Assembly: GCF_017355915.2 (NCBI RefSeq)
Contig: NZ_JAFEUV020000003.1
Span: 62,001 to 126,000, forward strand
Source: Telluribacter roseus
GTDB taxonomy: Bacteria > Bacteroidota > Bacteroidia > Cytophagales > Spirosomataceae
Reading direction: 5' to 3'
DNA length: 64,000 nt
Shown: in pieces, positions 1 to 7,407 of the stretch
Position numbering within the stretch: position 1 is the first letter of the stretch
How the letters are laid out: the number at the start of each line of letters is the position of its first letter
The notes under the pieces: model-generated
Database searches by the model: none
What the model was told of the DNA's origin: nothing
The model's input: the letters and a program-made list of their open reading frames with translations, nothing else
Position numbers and translations under genes: made by a program

Positions 1-126
1 GAGGGAGATATCAGACTGTACGTTCAGGACACCAAGCACCTGGATATGCTCATCAACAAGCTGGACCGGGTGGATGGCGTTTTTAAGGTACAGCGCTTTG
101 ATGCCAACCTGAACATCATATCCTGA
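1..126 (+). CDS. C-terminal end of a RelA/SpoT-type (p)ppGpp synthetase/hydrolase, partial
   Basis: An open frame enters from the left edge and stops at TGA 124-126, giving the last 41 residues of a protein. The pattern is a short beta strand (DIRLYVQD), a helix carrying LDMLINKLDRVDG, and a strand VFKVQRFD. This is what the C-terminal ACT domain of Bacteroidota RelA/SpoT proteins looks like, where it senses or transmits amino-acid starvation signals to the alarmone synthetase domains. The identification rests on this short tail only; another ACT-domain protein is possible. The start lies outside the window. Confidence 0.65.
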   Translation, partial: EGDIRLYVQDTKHLDMLINKLDRVDGVFKVQRFDANLNIIS

Positions 127-178
127 TATTGAACCCCTACTGAGCAAAAGACGTTATGGATTATTAGACTTTCTGTGA

Positions 179-204
179 TTTGCGTCTAAAAACCACGTAA
201 TTTG
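179..204 (+). promoter_or_regulatory. Candidate Bacteroidota promoter of fur
   Basis: A TTTG at 179-182 and TAATTTG at 198-204 resemble the -33 TTTG and -7 TAnnTTTG elements, although the spacing (15 nt) is short and the -7 box lacks one base. Transcription would begin near 210. This places the in-frame TTG at 202 inside the promoter and favours ATG 223 as the start codon. Confidence 0.35.
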
Positions 205-222
205 CACCTGATTTTTGAAGCT

Positions 223-729
223 ATGCCACAAGCACGTACAGCCAACCTGGAAGCCGCCAAGAAAATACTGACGGCACACCTTGAAAATAAGGGGCTCCGC
301 AAGACTCCGGAGCGCTTCGCGATACTGGAAGAAATCTATACGCGCGAAGACCACTTTGACGTGGACGAGCTATATATCAGTATGAAGAATAAGAAGTATC
401 GCGTAAGCCGCGCTACTGTATACAATACACTGGATGTACTGGTGGACTGTGATCTGGTAACCAAGCATCAGTTTGGTAAAAACCTGGCGCAGTACGAAAA
501 GTCCTATGGATTCAAGCAACATGATCACCTGATCTGCACCGAATGCCATAAGGTAATGGAATTCTGCGACCCGCGTATCCAGTCGATTCAGAACATGGTA
601 GGGGAGATGCTGCACTTCAACGTAGTACATCATTCCCTTATATTTTATGGAAGCTGCACCCGTTCCAACTGCGAAAACAAGAAGGATGTTCCCGAAGAAG
701 AAGCAATGGGACAGAGTACGGAAGAGTAA
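223..729 (+). CDS. fur: Fur-family metal-dependent transcriptional repressor
   Basis: A 168-residue DNA-binding repressor of the Fur/PerR/Zur family, which controls iron uptake or peroxide-stress genes according to bound metal. Residues 20-80 form the winged helix ([13 protein letters not shown], then [14 protein letters not shown] as the recognition region). The dimerisation half carries [11 protein letters not shown] (Cys105, Cys108) and a second pair, Cys145 and Cys150 (CTRSNC), which together match the structural zinc site of this family. Sensing histidines are visible in HFDVDEL and KQHDH. The acidic tail after residue 153 is variable. I start at ATG 223 rather than an upstream TTG at 202, which lies in the predicted promoter. 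Whether it is Fur, PerR or Zur in the strict sense cannot be told from sequence alone. Confidence 0.88.
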   Translation: MPQARTANLEAAKKILTAHLENKGLRKTPERFAILEEIYTREDHFDVDELYISMKNKKYRVSRATVYNTLDVLVDCDLVTKHQFGKNLAQYEKSYGFKQHDHLICTECHKVMEFCDPRIQSIQNMVGEMLHFNVVHHSLIFYGSCTRSNCENKKDVPEEEAMGQSTEE

Positions 730-867
730 GGCACTAATACACTCATCAACGCTATTCTACAGTAATTCTCCAACATAACTTATATCTATGCGATGCAGAT
801 AGGCACTGTTATGTGCCATAGAGCCGCGTGCTCCTGTCAGCGTCCTGTACTTAAATCTCGATAGTAA

Positions 868-2163
868 ATGAAAGTTGATGTATTACTTGGTCTTCAATGG
901 GGAGACGAGGGAAAAGGTAAAATAGTGGATGTGCTGGCTCCCCAGTACCAGGTGGTGGCCCGTTTTCAGGGAGGACCCAACGCCGGCCATACTCTGGAAT
1001 TTGATGGTTTCAAGCACGTGCTGCACCAGATTCCCTCGGGTATTTTCCGGAGTGATATCCAGAATATTATAGGTAATGGTGTCGTGCTGGATCCTATTAT
1101 ATTCCGTAAGGAAATCGAAGGATTAGCGAAATTCAATCTGGAATTGAAGAAGAATCTGTACGTATCCAAGAAAGCCGCGCTTATACTACCAACGCACCGC
1201 CTGCTCGATGCCGCTTACGAAAGTGCCAAGGGAGAATCCAAGATTGGATCTACGCTGAAAGGCATCGGACCCACCTATTCAGATAAAGTATCCCGTCAGG
1301 GACTTCGGGTAGGTGATATCCTGTCGGCCCGCTTCCGGGAGAAGTACCAGAAGCTGGTGGATGCCCACAAGGTAATACTGGACTTCCATAACTTTGATTA
1401 CAGCTCGCTACTGCCTCAGGCTGAGGAGGACTTTTTTACGGCGGTTGAGTTCATGAAGGAGTTTTCTCTGGTAGAGAGCGAATACGTAGTGAATGAAGCC
1501 CTGCAGAAAGGCCGTCATATTCTGGCCGAAGGAGCACAGGGATCACTACTGGACATTGATTTTGGCTCGTATCCCTTTGTAACCAGCTCCAACACCATGA
1601 CGGCCGGTGCCTGCACCGGATTGGGTGTATCCCCACGTCAGATCGGAGAAGTATACGGTATATTTAAGGCCTACTGTACCCGCGTAGGGAGCGGACCTTT
1701 CCCCACCGAGCTACTGGAGGAAACCGGTGAGCGTATGCGTCAGGAAGGTCGTGAGTTTGGCTCTACGACTGGTCGCCCGCGCCGGTGCGGCTGGCTCGAT
1801 CTGCCCTCGCTTAAGTATGCTATCATGATCAATGGCGTTACGCAGCTAGTCATGATGAAGGTAGATGTATTGAATATCTTTGACACCATCCGGATATGTA
1901 CGCACTACCGTCTGGCTGACGGTACTGTGACCGAACAACTGCCCCATGATCTGTGTGATGAGGTTATTGAGCCTATCTACCGTGACTTTGAGGGTTGGCA
2001 GCAGTCGCTGGAAAATATCCATAGCTTTGATGAGCTCCCCGCCGCGCTTGCCGCCTATGTGGAGTTCCTGGAAAATGAACTGAAACTTCCTATCCGCTTT
2101 ATATCTACGGGTCCTGACCGGGAGGCACTTATTCACCGCGAAGCGGCCAAACTGGTAGGGTAG
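868..2163 (+). CDS. purA: Adenylosuccinate synthetase
   Basis: Catalyses the GTP-dependent joining of IMP and aspartate, the first committed step to AMP, in the cytosol. The 431-residue length is normal for the family. The N-terminal signature WGDEGKGK (residues 11-18) contains the catalytic Asp and the phosphate loop. GGPNAGHT follows near residue 36, with the catalytic His. GSTLKGIGPTYSDK near residue 128 binds IMP, and the C-terminal half holds GSTTGRPRRCGW and the base-recognition segment STGPDRE. ATG 868 gives the canonical N-terminus. It lies downstream of fur after 138 bp with no clear promoter box, so the two may be cotranscribed. A strong terminator follows at once. Confidence 0.97.
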   Translation: MKVDVLLGLQWGDEGKGKIVDVLAPQYQVVARFQGGPNAGHTLEFDGFKHVLHQIPSGIFRSDIQNIIGNGVVLDPIIFRKEIEGLAKFNLELKKNLYVSKKAALILPTHRLLDAAYESAKGESKIGSTLKGIGPTYSDKVSRQGLRVGDILSARFREKYQKLVDAHKVILDFHNFDYSSLLPQAEEDFFTAVEFMKEFSLVESEYVVNEALQKGRHILAEGAQGSLLDIDFGSYPFVTSSNTMTAGACTGLGVSPRQIGEVYGIFKAYCTRVGSGPFPTELLEETGERMRQEGREFGSTTGRPRRCGWLDLPSLKYAIMINGVTQLVMMKVDVLNIFDTIRICTHYRLADGTVTEQLPHDLCDEVIEPIYRDFEGWQQSLENIHSFDELPAALAAYVEFLENELKLPIRFISTGPDREALIHREAAKLVG

Positions 2164-2175
2164 TCCTCTTTTTTA

Positions 2176-2219
2176 CTCTGGGTTTATGAAGATTTCATAA
2201 ACCCAGAGCTTTTTTTTTT
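2176..2219 (+). terminator. Rho-independent terminator of purA
   Basis: A perfect 15-bp stem (2176-2190 with 2194-2208) with a 3-nt loop is followed by CT and a run of T to 2219. It isolates purA from the glycosyltransferase downstream. Confidence 0.92.
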
Positions 2220-2271
2220 GTTTATGTCCACAGGGCCTCCACGGGTATCATACCCTAGTTAATGCACTGGT

Positions 2272-3480
2272 ATGGCTGAACGCAGCAGCATGAAATTACT
2301 GATATTCGATACCATACTGAATGGGCATCATTCTGACTATATTACCTATCTAATTGATTACTGGTATAGCAATCAGCTACCCGGACAGCTCTTTGTAGTA
2401 ACTCCCCGGGGGCTCGCGGCCTCTCTGCCCGCCGAATATTCGGCTTCTTCCCGACTCCATTTTGTTGAAATTACCGAACAGGAACTGCATCTGGCCCAAA
2501 ATGCCTCCCGGCTCAGCCGCGCCTTTGCGGAGTGGAACCTGTACATCAAATACGCTGAGCAGATTCGCCCCGCCCACGCCATGCTCATGTACTTCGACCT
2601 CTTCCAGTTGGGTATATGGCTGGGTAAGAAGTCGCCCTGTCCGGTGTCGGGTATTTACTTCCGGCCCAGCTTTCATTATGGCATGACTGCTTCGCTGAAG
2701 GAGAAAGCGGTGGTACTTCGTAAGAAGTGGCTGCTCAAAGGGGTACTTACCAGCAGTGCTCTGGAAAATCTGTTCTGCCTGGATAAATCCTCCGTACCAC
2801 TCATTCAGGAGATGGCCCCGAGGGTAAAAGTACTGCCACTCAGCGACCCGGTCAGAAGATATGACGTATCAGACCGCGACGTAGCAGCCCTACGAACCAC
2901 GCTGGGGGTGGAGGAGCAGCGCAAGGTACTGCTGCTATTTGGGTACCTGGATGACCGCAAAGGCATAGAACCCGTACTGGATGCGATTAGTCTATTGTCT
3001 CCTGAGGAAAGCTCCCGACTGGCTCTCATTCTGGCGGGGCCCATTACGGATGAATACCGTAAGGTAGTTGACGCCCGCATTGCATCCATTCAGAATAACG
3101 CGCAGATCATCTGCCACTACAAAGAGATCAAGGGTGCTCCCATACAGGCTCTTTTTGATGGGTCGGATTATGTACTGACGCTCTACCAGAGGCACGTAGG
3201 CATGAGCTCGATCGTCATCCGGGCCGCTCTGTCCGAAAAACCACTCATCTCTTCTGACTTTGGCTACATGGGAGCTCTGGTCAAAAAAGAGGCCCTGGGT
3301 ATAGCCGTAAACTCCGAGTCCGCAGTAGCCATCAGTGAGGCGTTTCGTCAGGCCCTCCGCGGCAACATTACCTTCTCACTACCTGCCATGCGTAAGCTGG
3401 CCGAGCAGAATACTTCCCAGATGTTTGCCCAGCAGATTCTGGAAGTTATTGCCGAAAATACCGCTACGGCTGCCCATTGA
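2272..3480 (+). CDS. GT-B fold glycosyltransferase (GT4-like), substrate unknown
   Basis: A 402-residue protein without a signal peptide. The C-terminal half has a GT4-like order: LLLFGYLDDRKGIEPVLDAI (strand, turn, conserved Arg-Lys and helix as in the donor-binding domain), LALILAGP, then YVLTLYQRHVGMSSIVIRAA and KPLISSDFGYMG, which occupy the usual E-x7-E/donor-sugar region. The N-terminal half, beginning MKLLIFDTILNGHHSDYI, would be the acceptor domain. The family typically transfers a sugar from a nucleotide diphosphate to glycans or lipids. A second Met at 2290 is an equally plausible start. The gene stands alone between a terminator and the sulfite dehydrogenase promoter, so context gives no hint of substrate. 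Confidence 0.7.
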   Translation: MAERSSMKLLIFDTILNGHHSDYITYLIDYWYSNQLPGQLFVVTPRGLAASLPAEYSASSRLHFVEITEQELHLAQNASRLSRAFAEWNLYIKYAEQIRPAHAMLMYFDLFQLGIWLGKKSPCPVSGIYFRPSFHYGMTASLKEKAVVLRKKWLLKGVLTSSALENLFCLDKSSVPLIQEMAPRVKVLPLSDPVRRYDVSDRDVAALRTTLGVEEQRKVLLLFGYLDDRKGIEPVLDAISLLSPEESSRLALILAGPITDEYRKVVDARIASIQNNAQIICHYKEIKGAPIQALFDGSDYVLTLYQRHVGMSSIVIRAALSEKPLISSDFGYMGALVKKEALGIAVNSESAVAISEAFRQALRGNITFSLPAMRKLAEQNTSQMFAQQILEVIAENTATAAH

Positions 3481-3579
3481 TCAAGTACCCCTTCCGGAAC
3501 AGTACCTTGTCACAGGCCTAAGCTGCCGTAGGGTATCGTTTTGGCAGCCATTTACGTTTATCAATTAGGTAATAATTCC

Positions 3580-3587
3580 TAACTTTG
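3580..3587 (+). promoter_or_regulatory. -7 element (TAACTTTG) upstream of the sulfite dehydrogenase operon
   Basis: The octamer is an exact match to the Bacteroidota TAnnTTTG element. It lies 29 nt before the GTG start, giving a predicted leader of about 20 nt. No convincing -33 TTTG was found at the expected distance. Confidence 0.5.
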
Positions 3588-3616
3588 AGTAGTGACCATC
3601 CAAACTCTTCCTGACA

Positions 3617-4855
3617 GTGTCTTCTAATTCGTACTTCGATCGTCGTGGTTTTCTAAAGAAAAGTACCCTGGTTGCTATGACGGCTGCCCTGGGTACTGAG
3701 ATTGCTTTTGCCGATAAGCTTCCCAAAGGCTATGTACCCCTGGTATTTGATGAAAAGGATGCCCTGAAAGGCAAGCACAAGGACCTGACCGTGCTTAGCG
3801 ACCGGCCCTGGAACGTAGAAACGCCAATACATCTGCTGGACGACAAGGTGACGCCGATTGATAAGATGTTTATCCGGAACAACGGTCTGGTACCTGAGAG
3901 CATAGATGTTTCCAAATGGACGTTGACCATCGATGGTGAGTCGGTCAAAAAGGCCAGGAGCTATACCCTCGATGAACTGAAAAAGAAGTTCAAACACCAT
4001 ACCTACCAGCTTACCCTCGAATGTGGGGGCAACGGGCGTTCTGGCTTTACACCTACTGCCTCCGGTAACCAATGGGGTGATGGCGCTGTGCACTGTGCCC
4101 AGTGGACCGGTGTACGGCTGAAGGATATACTGGCGGAGGTAGGGGTCAAGGAGGATGCTGTGTACATTGGGTACTATGGCAAAGACCTGCACCCGAGCCG
4201 TGACCCCGGCAAGTCACCTATCTCAAGAGGAGTACCTATCAAAAAAGCCCTGGAAGACGAAACCCTGATTGCCTGGGCGGTAAATGGACAGCCGCTTCCG
4301 GAATTTCATGGCTATCCTTTGCGTTTGGTAATAGGTGGATGGCCGGCGTCTGTATCAGGTAAGTGGCTGCATCGGATTTCTATTCGCAACAAAGTACACG
4401 ACGGTGCCAAAATGGAAGGCCATAGTTATAAAGTACCTCGCTTCCCAGTACAGCCGGGGGAGAAGCTGGCCGAGACCGACGAGAACTTCCGGATCATAGA
4501 GTCGATGCCGGTCAAGTCAATGATTACCTTTCCCAAATCAGGCGCTATGATCCCCGAAGGGCAGAAGCTACCCCTGCGTGGCCATGCCTGGGCGGGTGAT
4601 CAGCAGGTGAAGAGTATGCAGGTATCCATCGACTATGGCGCTACCTGGCAACCCTGCAAGCTGGAGGCTCCGGCCAACCGCTTGGCCTGGCAGCACTGGT
4701 CGGCAGACGTACAGTTTCCTTCCAAGGGCTACTACGAGGTATGGGCTCGTGCCACCGACGATAAAGGAGTAACGCAACCCATGGTGATACCCGCATGGAA
4801 CCCGGGGGGCTACCTCAATAATGCCTGCCAGCGAATAGCGGTCAAGGTAGGGTGA
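3617..4855 (+). CDS. Periplasmic sulfite dehydrogenase / sulfite oxidase family molybdoenzyme
   Basis: A 412-residue Mo-pterin protein of the sulfite oxidase family, which oxidises sulfite to sulfate and passes electrons to cytochrome c. The N-terminus carries a twin-arginine export signal (DRRGFLKKS, Arg9-Arg10, then a hydrophobic stretch ending AFA), as expected for a folded cofactor protein. LECGGNGRSGF contains Cys136, at the position of the cysteine that ligates Mo in this family. The oxidoreductase domain covers about residues 75-260 and the Mo-co dimerisation domain (SIDYGATWQ, YYEVWARATD) about 300-412. The start codon is GTG at 3617; no ATG lies upstream in frame, and a later start would remove the Tat motif. 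It is followed after 38 bp by its probable electron acceptor, a monohaem cytochrome, which supports a SorAB-like system. Sulfite as substrate is inferred from family and context. Confidence 0.85.
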   Translation: MSSNSYFDRRGFLKKSTLVAMTAALGTEIAFADKLPKGYVPLVFDEKDALKGKHKDLTVLSDRPWNVETPIHLLDDKVTPIDKMFIRNNGLVPESIDVSKWTLTIDGESVKKARSYTLDELKKKFKHHTYQLTLECGGNGRSGFTPTASGNQWGDGAVHCAQWTGVRLKDILAEVGVKEDAVYIGYYGKDLHPSRDPGKSPISRGVPIKKALEDETLIAWAVNGQPLPEFHGYPLRLVIGGWPASVSGKWLHRISIRNKVHDGAKMEGHSYKVPRFPVQPGEKLAETDENFRIIESMPVKSMITFPKSGAMIPEGQKLPLRGHAWAGDQQVKSMQVSIDYGATWQPCKLEAPANRLAWQHWSADVQFPSKGYYEVWARATDDKGVTQPMVIPAWNPGGYLNNACQRIAVKVG

Positions 4856-4893
4856 GGAGATAGAGAAGGTTGCTTAAATTAAAGATGTAAGCT

Positions 4894-5310
4894 ATGAAAT
4901 TACGAGGAACTACGCTGCTGGGAGTACTTATACTAGGTATATTCCTGCTGAGCGCTTTTCACCAGACTCTATATACACCCCCAACTACCCCGGCCACGGA
5001 ATTGGCAGTAGCCAGTGATACGTTGAAGAAAGATCCGGATACGGGACTGGTTATAGATGATAACCTGATGATGGTGAAGGCTCAGTGTACCAGTTGCCAT
5101 TCACCCAAACTGATTAGTCAGAACCGCTTTACCCGGGATGGCTGGCGGCAGAAGATACGCTGGATGCAGGCCAATCATAACCTGTGGGACCTGGGCGACA
5201 CGGAGAAGGTAGTGCTTGACTACCTTGAAAAGTACTATGCTCCCTCGCAAAGCTACTCGCGCCGTGCTCCGCTGACTAATATAGAGTGGTATCCGCTAAA
5301 ACTGAAGTAA
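4894..5310 (+). CDS. Monohaem cytochrome c, probable electron acceptor of the sulfite dehydrogenase
   Basis: A 138-residue exported protein with an N-terminal hydrophobic segment (residues 7-23), likely an uncleaved anchor or a signal peptide, and one haem-binding motif CTSCH (Cys65, Cys68, His69). The C-terminal part, with RDGWRQKIRWMQANHNLW, resembles the small cytochrome subunits encoded beside sulfite dehydrogenases and includes a Met suitable as the sixth haem ligand. Position and spacing point to transfer of electrons from the molybdoenzyme to the respiratory chain. The stop codon overlaps the next start codon by one base (TAATG), so the downstream protein is translationally coupled. 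Confidence 0.8.
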   Translation: MKLRGTTLLGVLILGIFLLSAFHQTLYTPPTTPATELAVASDTLKKDPDTGLVIDDNLMMVKAQCTSCHSPKLISQNRFTRDGWRQKIRWMQANHNLWDLGDTEKVVLDYLEKYYAPSQSYSRRAPLTNIEWYPLKLK

Positions 5311-6002
5311 TGAGTACTAACTCCGCATTCTATAAAACCTTATTTCAATACGACACGCTTTTCAGAGTAGAGGAAGATCTTTCTATGCTGAAATTCCCTT
5401 CTGTGCCTGCTGAACCTGAAAAGGATTCAACACCTGCTCCCCGAGTGGATACTCAGCAAGCAGATACTGCCGTAGCGGCTGCTCCCGCGGTACACACTCC
5501 TAAAGAGGAAACTCCACAAGTAGTGGTTCCTCAGGTAGTAGCGCCGGTTGAGAAGAAAGAGCCTGTTGCTGCACCACCACGACCCGTCGCTCCCCCTCCT
5601 CCCGTAGTGCCGGCTGTACCTTTCCCGGCGCTCAAGCATAAGGTGCTGGTACTGGTGGATGAGCCTACCCAGCCTGATCTGCTGCCTTCGGAGTACATAT
5701 TGCTTTCTAACATTCTTAAAGCGGTAGGCCACTCCATCGACGAGGCCGATATTGTTAATCTTAGCTATGTTCCTGCTACAGATGCCCGTAGCGTATTTGC
5801 CGATAAGCTTACCAACCATTTTATCACGTTCGGGGTGCCGCTGATCAAGCTGCAGCTCGACTTGCTACTGCCGCCCTATACCCCCAAGCAGGTCGAAGGT
5901 ATCTGGTTCCTGCTGGCTGATCCGCTGGCCGTAATTGAAGCGGATAGAAACCTGAAAAAACAGCTTTGGCTTGCCCTTCAGAAAATATTTGCAGTAGGTT
6001 GA
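5310..6002 (+). CDS. Proline-rich protein of unknown function with a possible HolD (DNA polymerase III psi)-like C-terminal domain
   Basis: A 230-residue cytosolic-looking protein with no signal peptide. After a short N-terminus (about 20 residues) comes a low-complexity Pro/Val/Ala/Glu linker to about residue 105. The folded C-terminal part runs from HKVLVLVDEPTQPDL through LLSNILKAVGHSIDEADIVN to a final DRNLKKQLWLALQKIF. The order of a hydrophobic strand, a helix with LL.NIL.A.G, and a terminal helix with KxxLWxAL resembles the psi subunit of DNA polymerase III, but this is pattern recognition only. I chose ATG 5310, which overlaps the cytochrome stop, over a GTG eight codons upstream. The coupling to a sulfite dehydrogenase operon is odd if it is a replication protein and may be fortuitous. 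Confidence 0.6.
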   Translation: MSTNSAFYKTLFQYDTLFRVEEDLSMLKFPSVPAEPEKDSTPAPRVDTQQADTAVAAAPAVHTPKEETPQVVVPQVVAPVEKKEPVAAPPRPVAPPPPVVPAVPFPALKHKVLVLVDEPTQPDLLPSEYILLSNILKAVGHSIDEADIVNLSYVPATDARSVFADKLTNHFITFGVPLIKLQLDLLLPPYTPKQVEGIWFLLADPLAVIEADRNLKKQLWLALQKIFAVG

Positions 6003-6176
6003 GCGCGAAGCAAATATTCACCGGCTATCACAATATTTTTGTTTCTTTGGAAGTTTTGGAAGATAATCGTATAGTGATTATTGTCTCTGGTCTATGTATT
6101 GTCCAAACGTGCTAGTATTCAGGGTGATAAGTGCGGTTGAAGTAATCATTTAGTCATACACAGTACTACTATATCT

Positions 6177-7334
6177 ATGGCCACTATTTGGAAGCGTATC
6201 ACAAACCTATTCGGCTCGTCAAAGCCCGGCGATCTGGATTACTATGATGAGGAGGCCGGACCAGAAGGAGAACCCGCTACGCCAGTGGCTGCCGGAGGTA
6301 CTACTACACCAGAGGCGGTAGTGAGGCCCCAATCACCTATTCCGTCGCGGGTGCAGGCCGATAACGTAACACCCGAGCCCCAACCAGATCTGACACTGCA
6401 TAAGGTAGAGACACCTATAGTAGAGATACCCTACTGGCTTGAGGACGAAGATACACTCCGTGATGAGGGGGTGCTGTTTGGACTATCGGAGTCGGAGCCT
6501 ACCGAAAAGACGGAGATCATCAATAACTACTTTGCCCACTTGGCTGCTGACTACGAACGTGCCATCGAGCAGCAGAATGAGCGGGTGCAGGAGCTGAACT
6601 TGTTTATAGGTCAGAAAGAAAACCGGATAGAAGAACTACAGGCCAAGCTGAAACAGCTGGAGGAAAGCAAGCCGAGTGGCGAGCATAACCTGCCCCGTAC
6701 GCTGGTGGGCCTGGCTCTGTCAATAGCCATGTGCGTGGGTAACTACTACCTGATTGAAGAAACGCTGCGCCCCAACTTTGCTACCAGTTCTTTTATAGCG
6801 CTTGGCGTATTCCTGGCGGGTATGTTCAACCTGTTCGGAGGTATATCACTGTTTCACGATGCCGACTCCAGCGTAACACGCCGGCGACTACTTGAGGAAG
6901 TAGGTATGCCCTTTGCGGCGGCCTTGTTTGTATTGGCTCAGGCCTGGCAGCACCAGGTCTGGTGGCAGGCGGTATCGTTGTTCATCTTTGTGTTCTTCCT
7001 GTTCCTGTTTGCTGGTAAGCTGTTCCTGAGCAACATTACCGTACTACGCAATGATCTGCGGGTGTGGCTCGGAGTGAAGCGCGAGCGTATAGAAGCTACC
7101 GACCACTCCGGATCCTGGGAAGATGAGATTACCCGCCTGCGGGGTGAAATAGACGAGTTGCGTGTACAAAAATGGCAGGTACTTAAGCAGCAGGGCGAAG
7201 CCGAAACGGAATGTGACCGCCTGTACGCCCGTCGTGACATGCTCGTGAAGCTCTTCGAAAGTGAGTTTTATCTGGCCCGCCGCATGAAAGGTCGCCTGAC
7301 TGAGCGCCAACTGCGGGAGATACGGGGGCAGTAG
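6177..7334 (+). CDS. Unknown membrane protein: disordered N-terminus, coiled coil, four TM segments, coiled coil
   Basis: I do not recognise this 385-residue protein. Residues 15-80 are acidic and Pro/Thr-rich (disordered). A charged coiled coil spans about 112-165 (YERAIEQQNERVQEL). Four hydrophobic segments lie at about 175-195, 205-226, 243-259 and 262-285, with a short polar linker rich in Arg between the second and third. A second coiled coil at about 314-366 ends in a basic tail. Both coiled coils should lie on the same, probably cytoplasmic, face. The next gene encodes a protein of the same plan 73 bp downstream, so the two probably form one complex. A TATTTTTG at 6034-6041 could be a -7 box for the pair. 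No enzymatic motif is visible. Confidence 0.8.
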   Translation: MATIWKRITNLFGSSKPGDLDYYDEEAGPEGEPATPVAAGGTTTPEAVVRPQSPIPSRVQADNVTPEPQPDLTLHKVETPIVEIPYWLEDEDTLRDEGVLFGLSESEPTEKTEIINNYFAHLAADYERAIEQQNERVQELNLFIGQKENRIEELQAKLKQLEESKPSGEHNLPRTLVGLALSIAMCVGNYYLIEETLRPNFATSSFIALGVFLAGMFNLFGGISLFHDADSSVTRRRLLEEVGMPFAAALFVLAQAWQHQVWWQAVSLFIFVFFLFLFAGKLFLSNITVLRNDLRVWLGVKRERIEATDHSGSWEDEITRLRGEIDELRVQKWQVLKQQGEAETECDRLYARRDMLVKLFESEFYLARRMKGRLTERQLREIRGQ

Positions 7335-7407
7335 CCACAGCCTGAGAGCCAGGCGGAATTTCAAGGTATAATTTGATGTTAGTCAGTAAATAACATAAAG
7401 AATTTAG

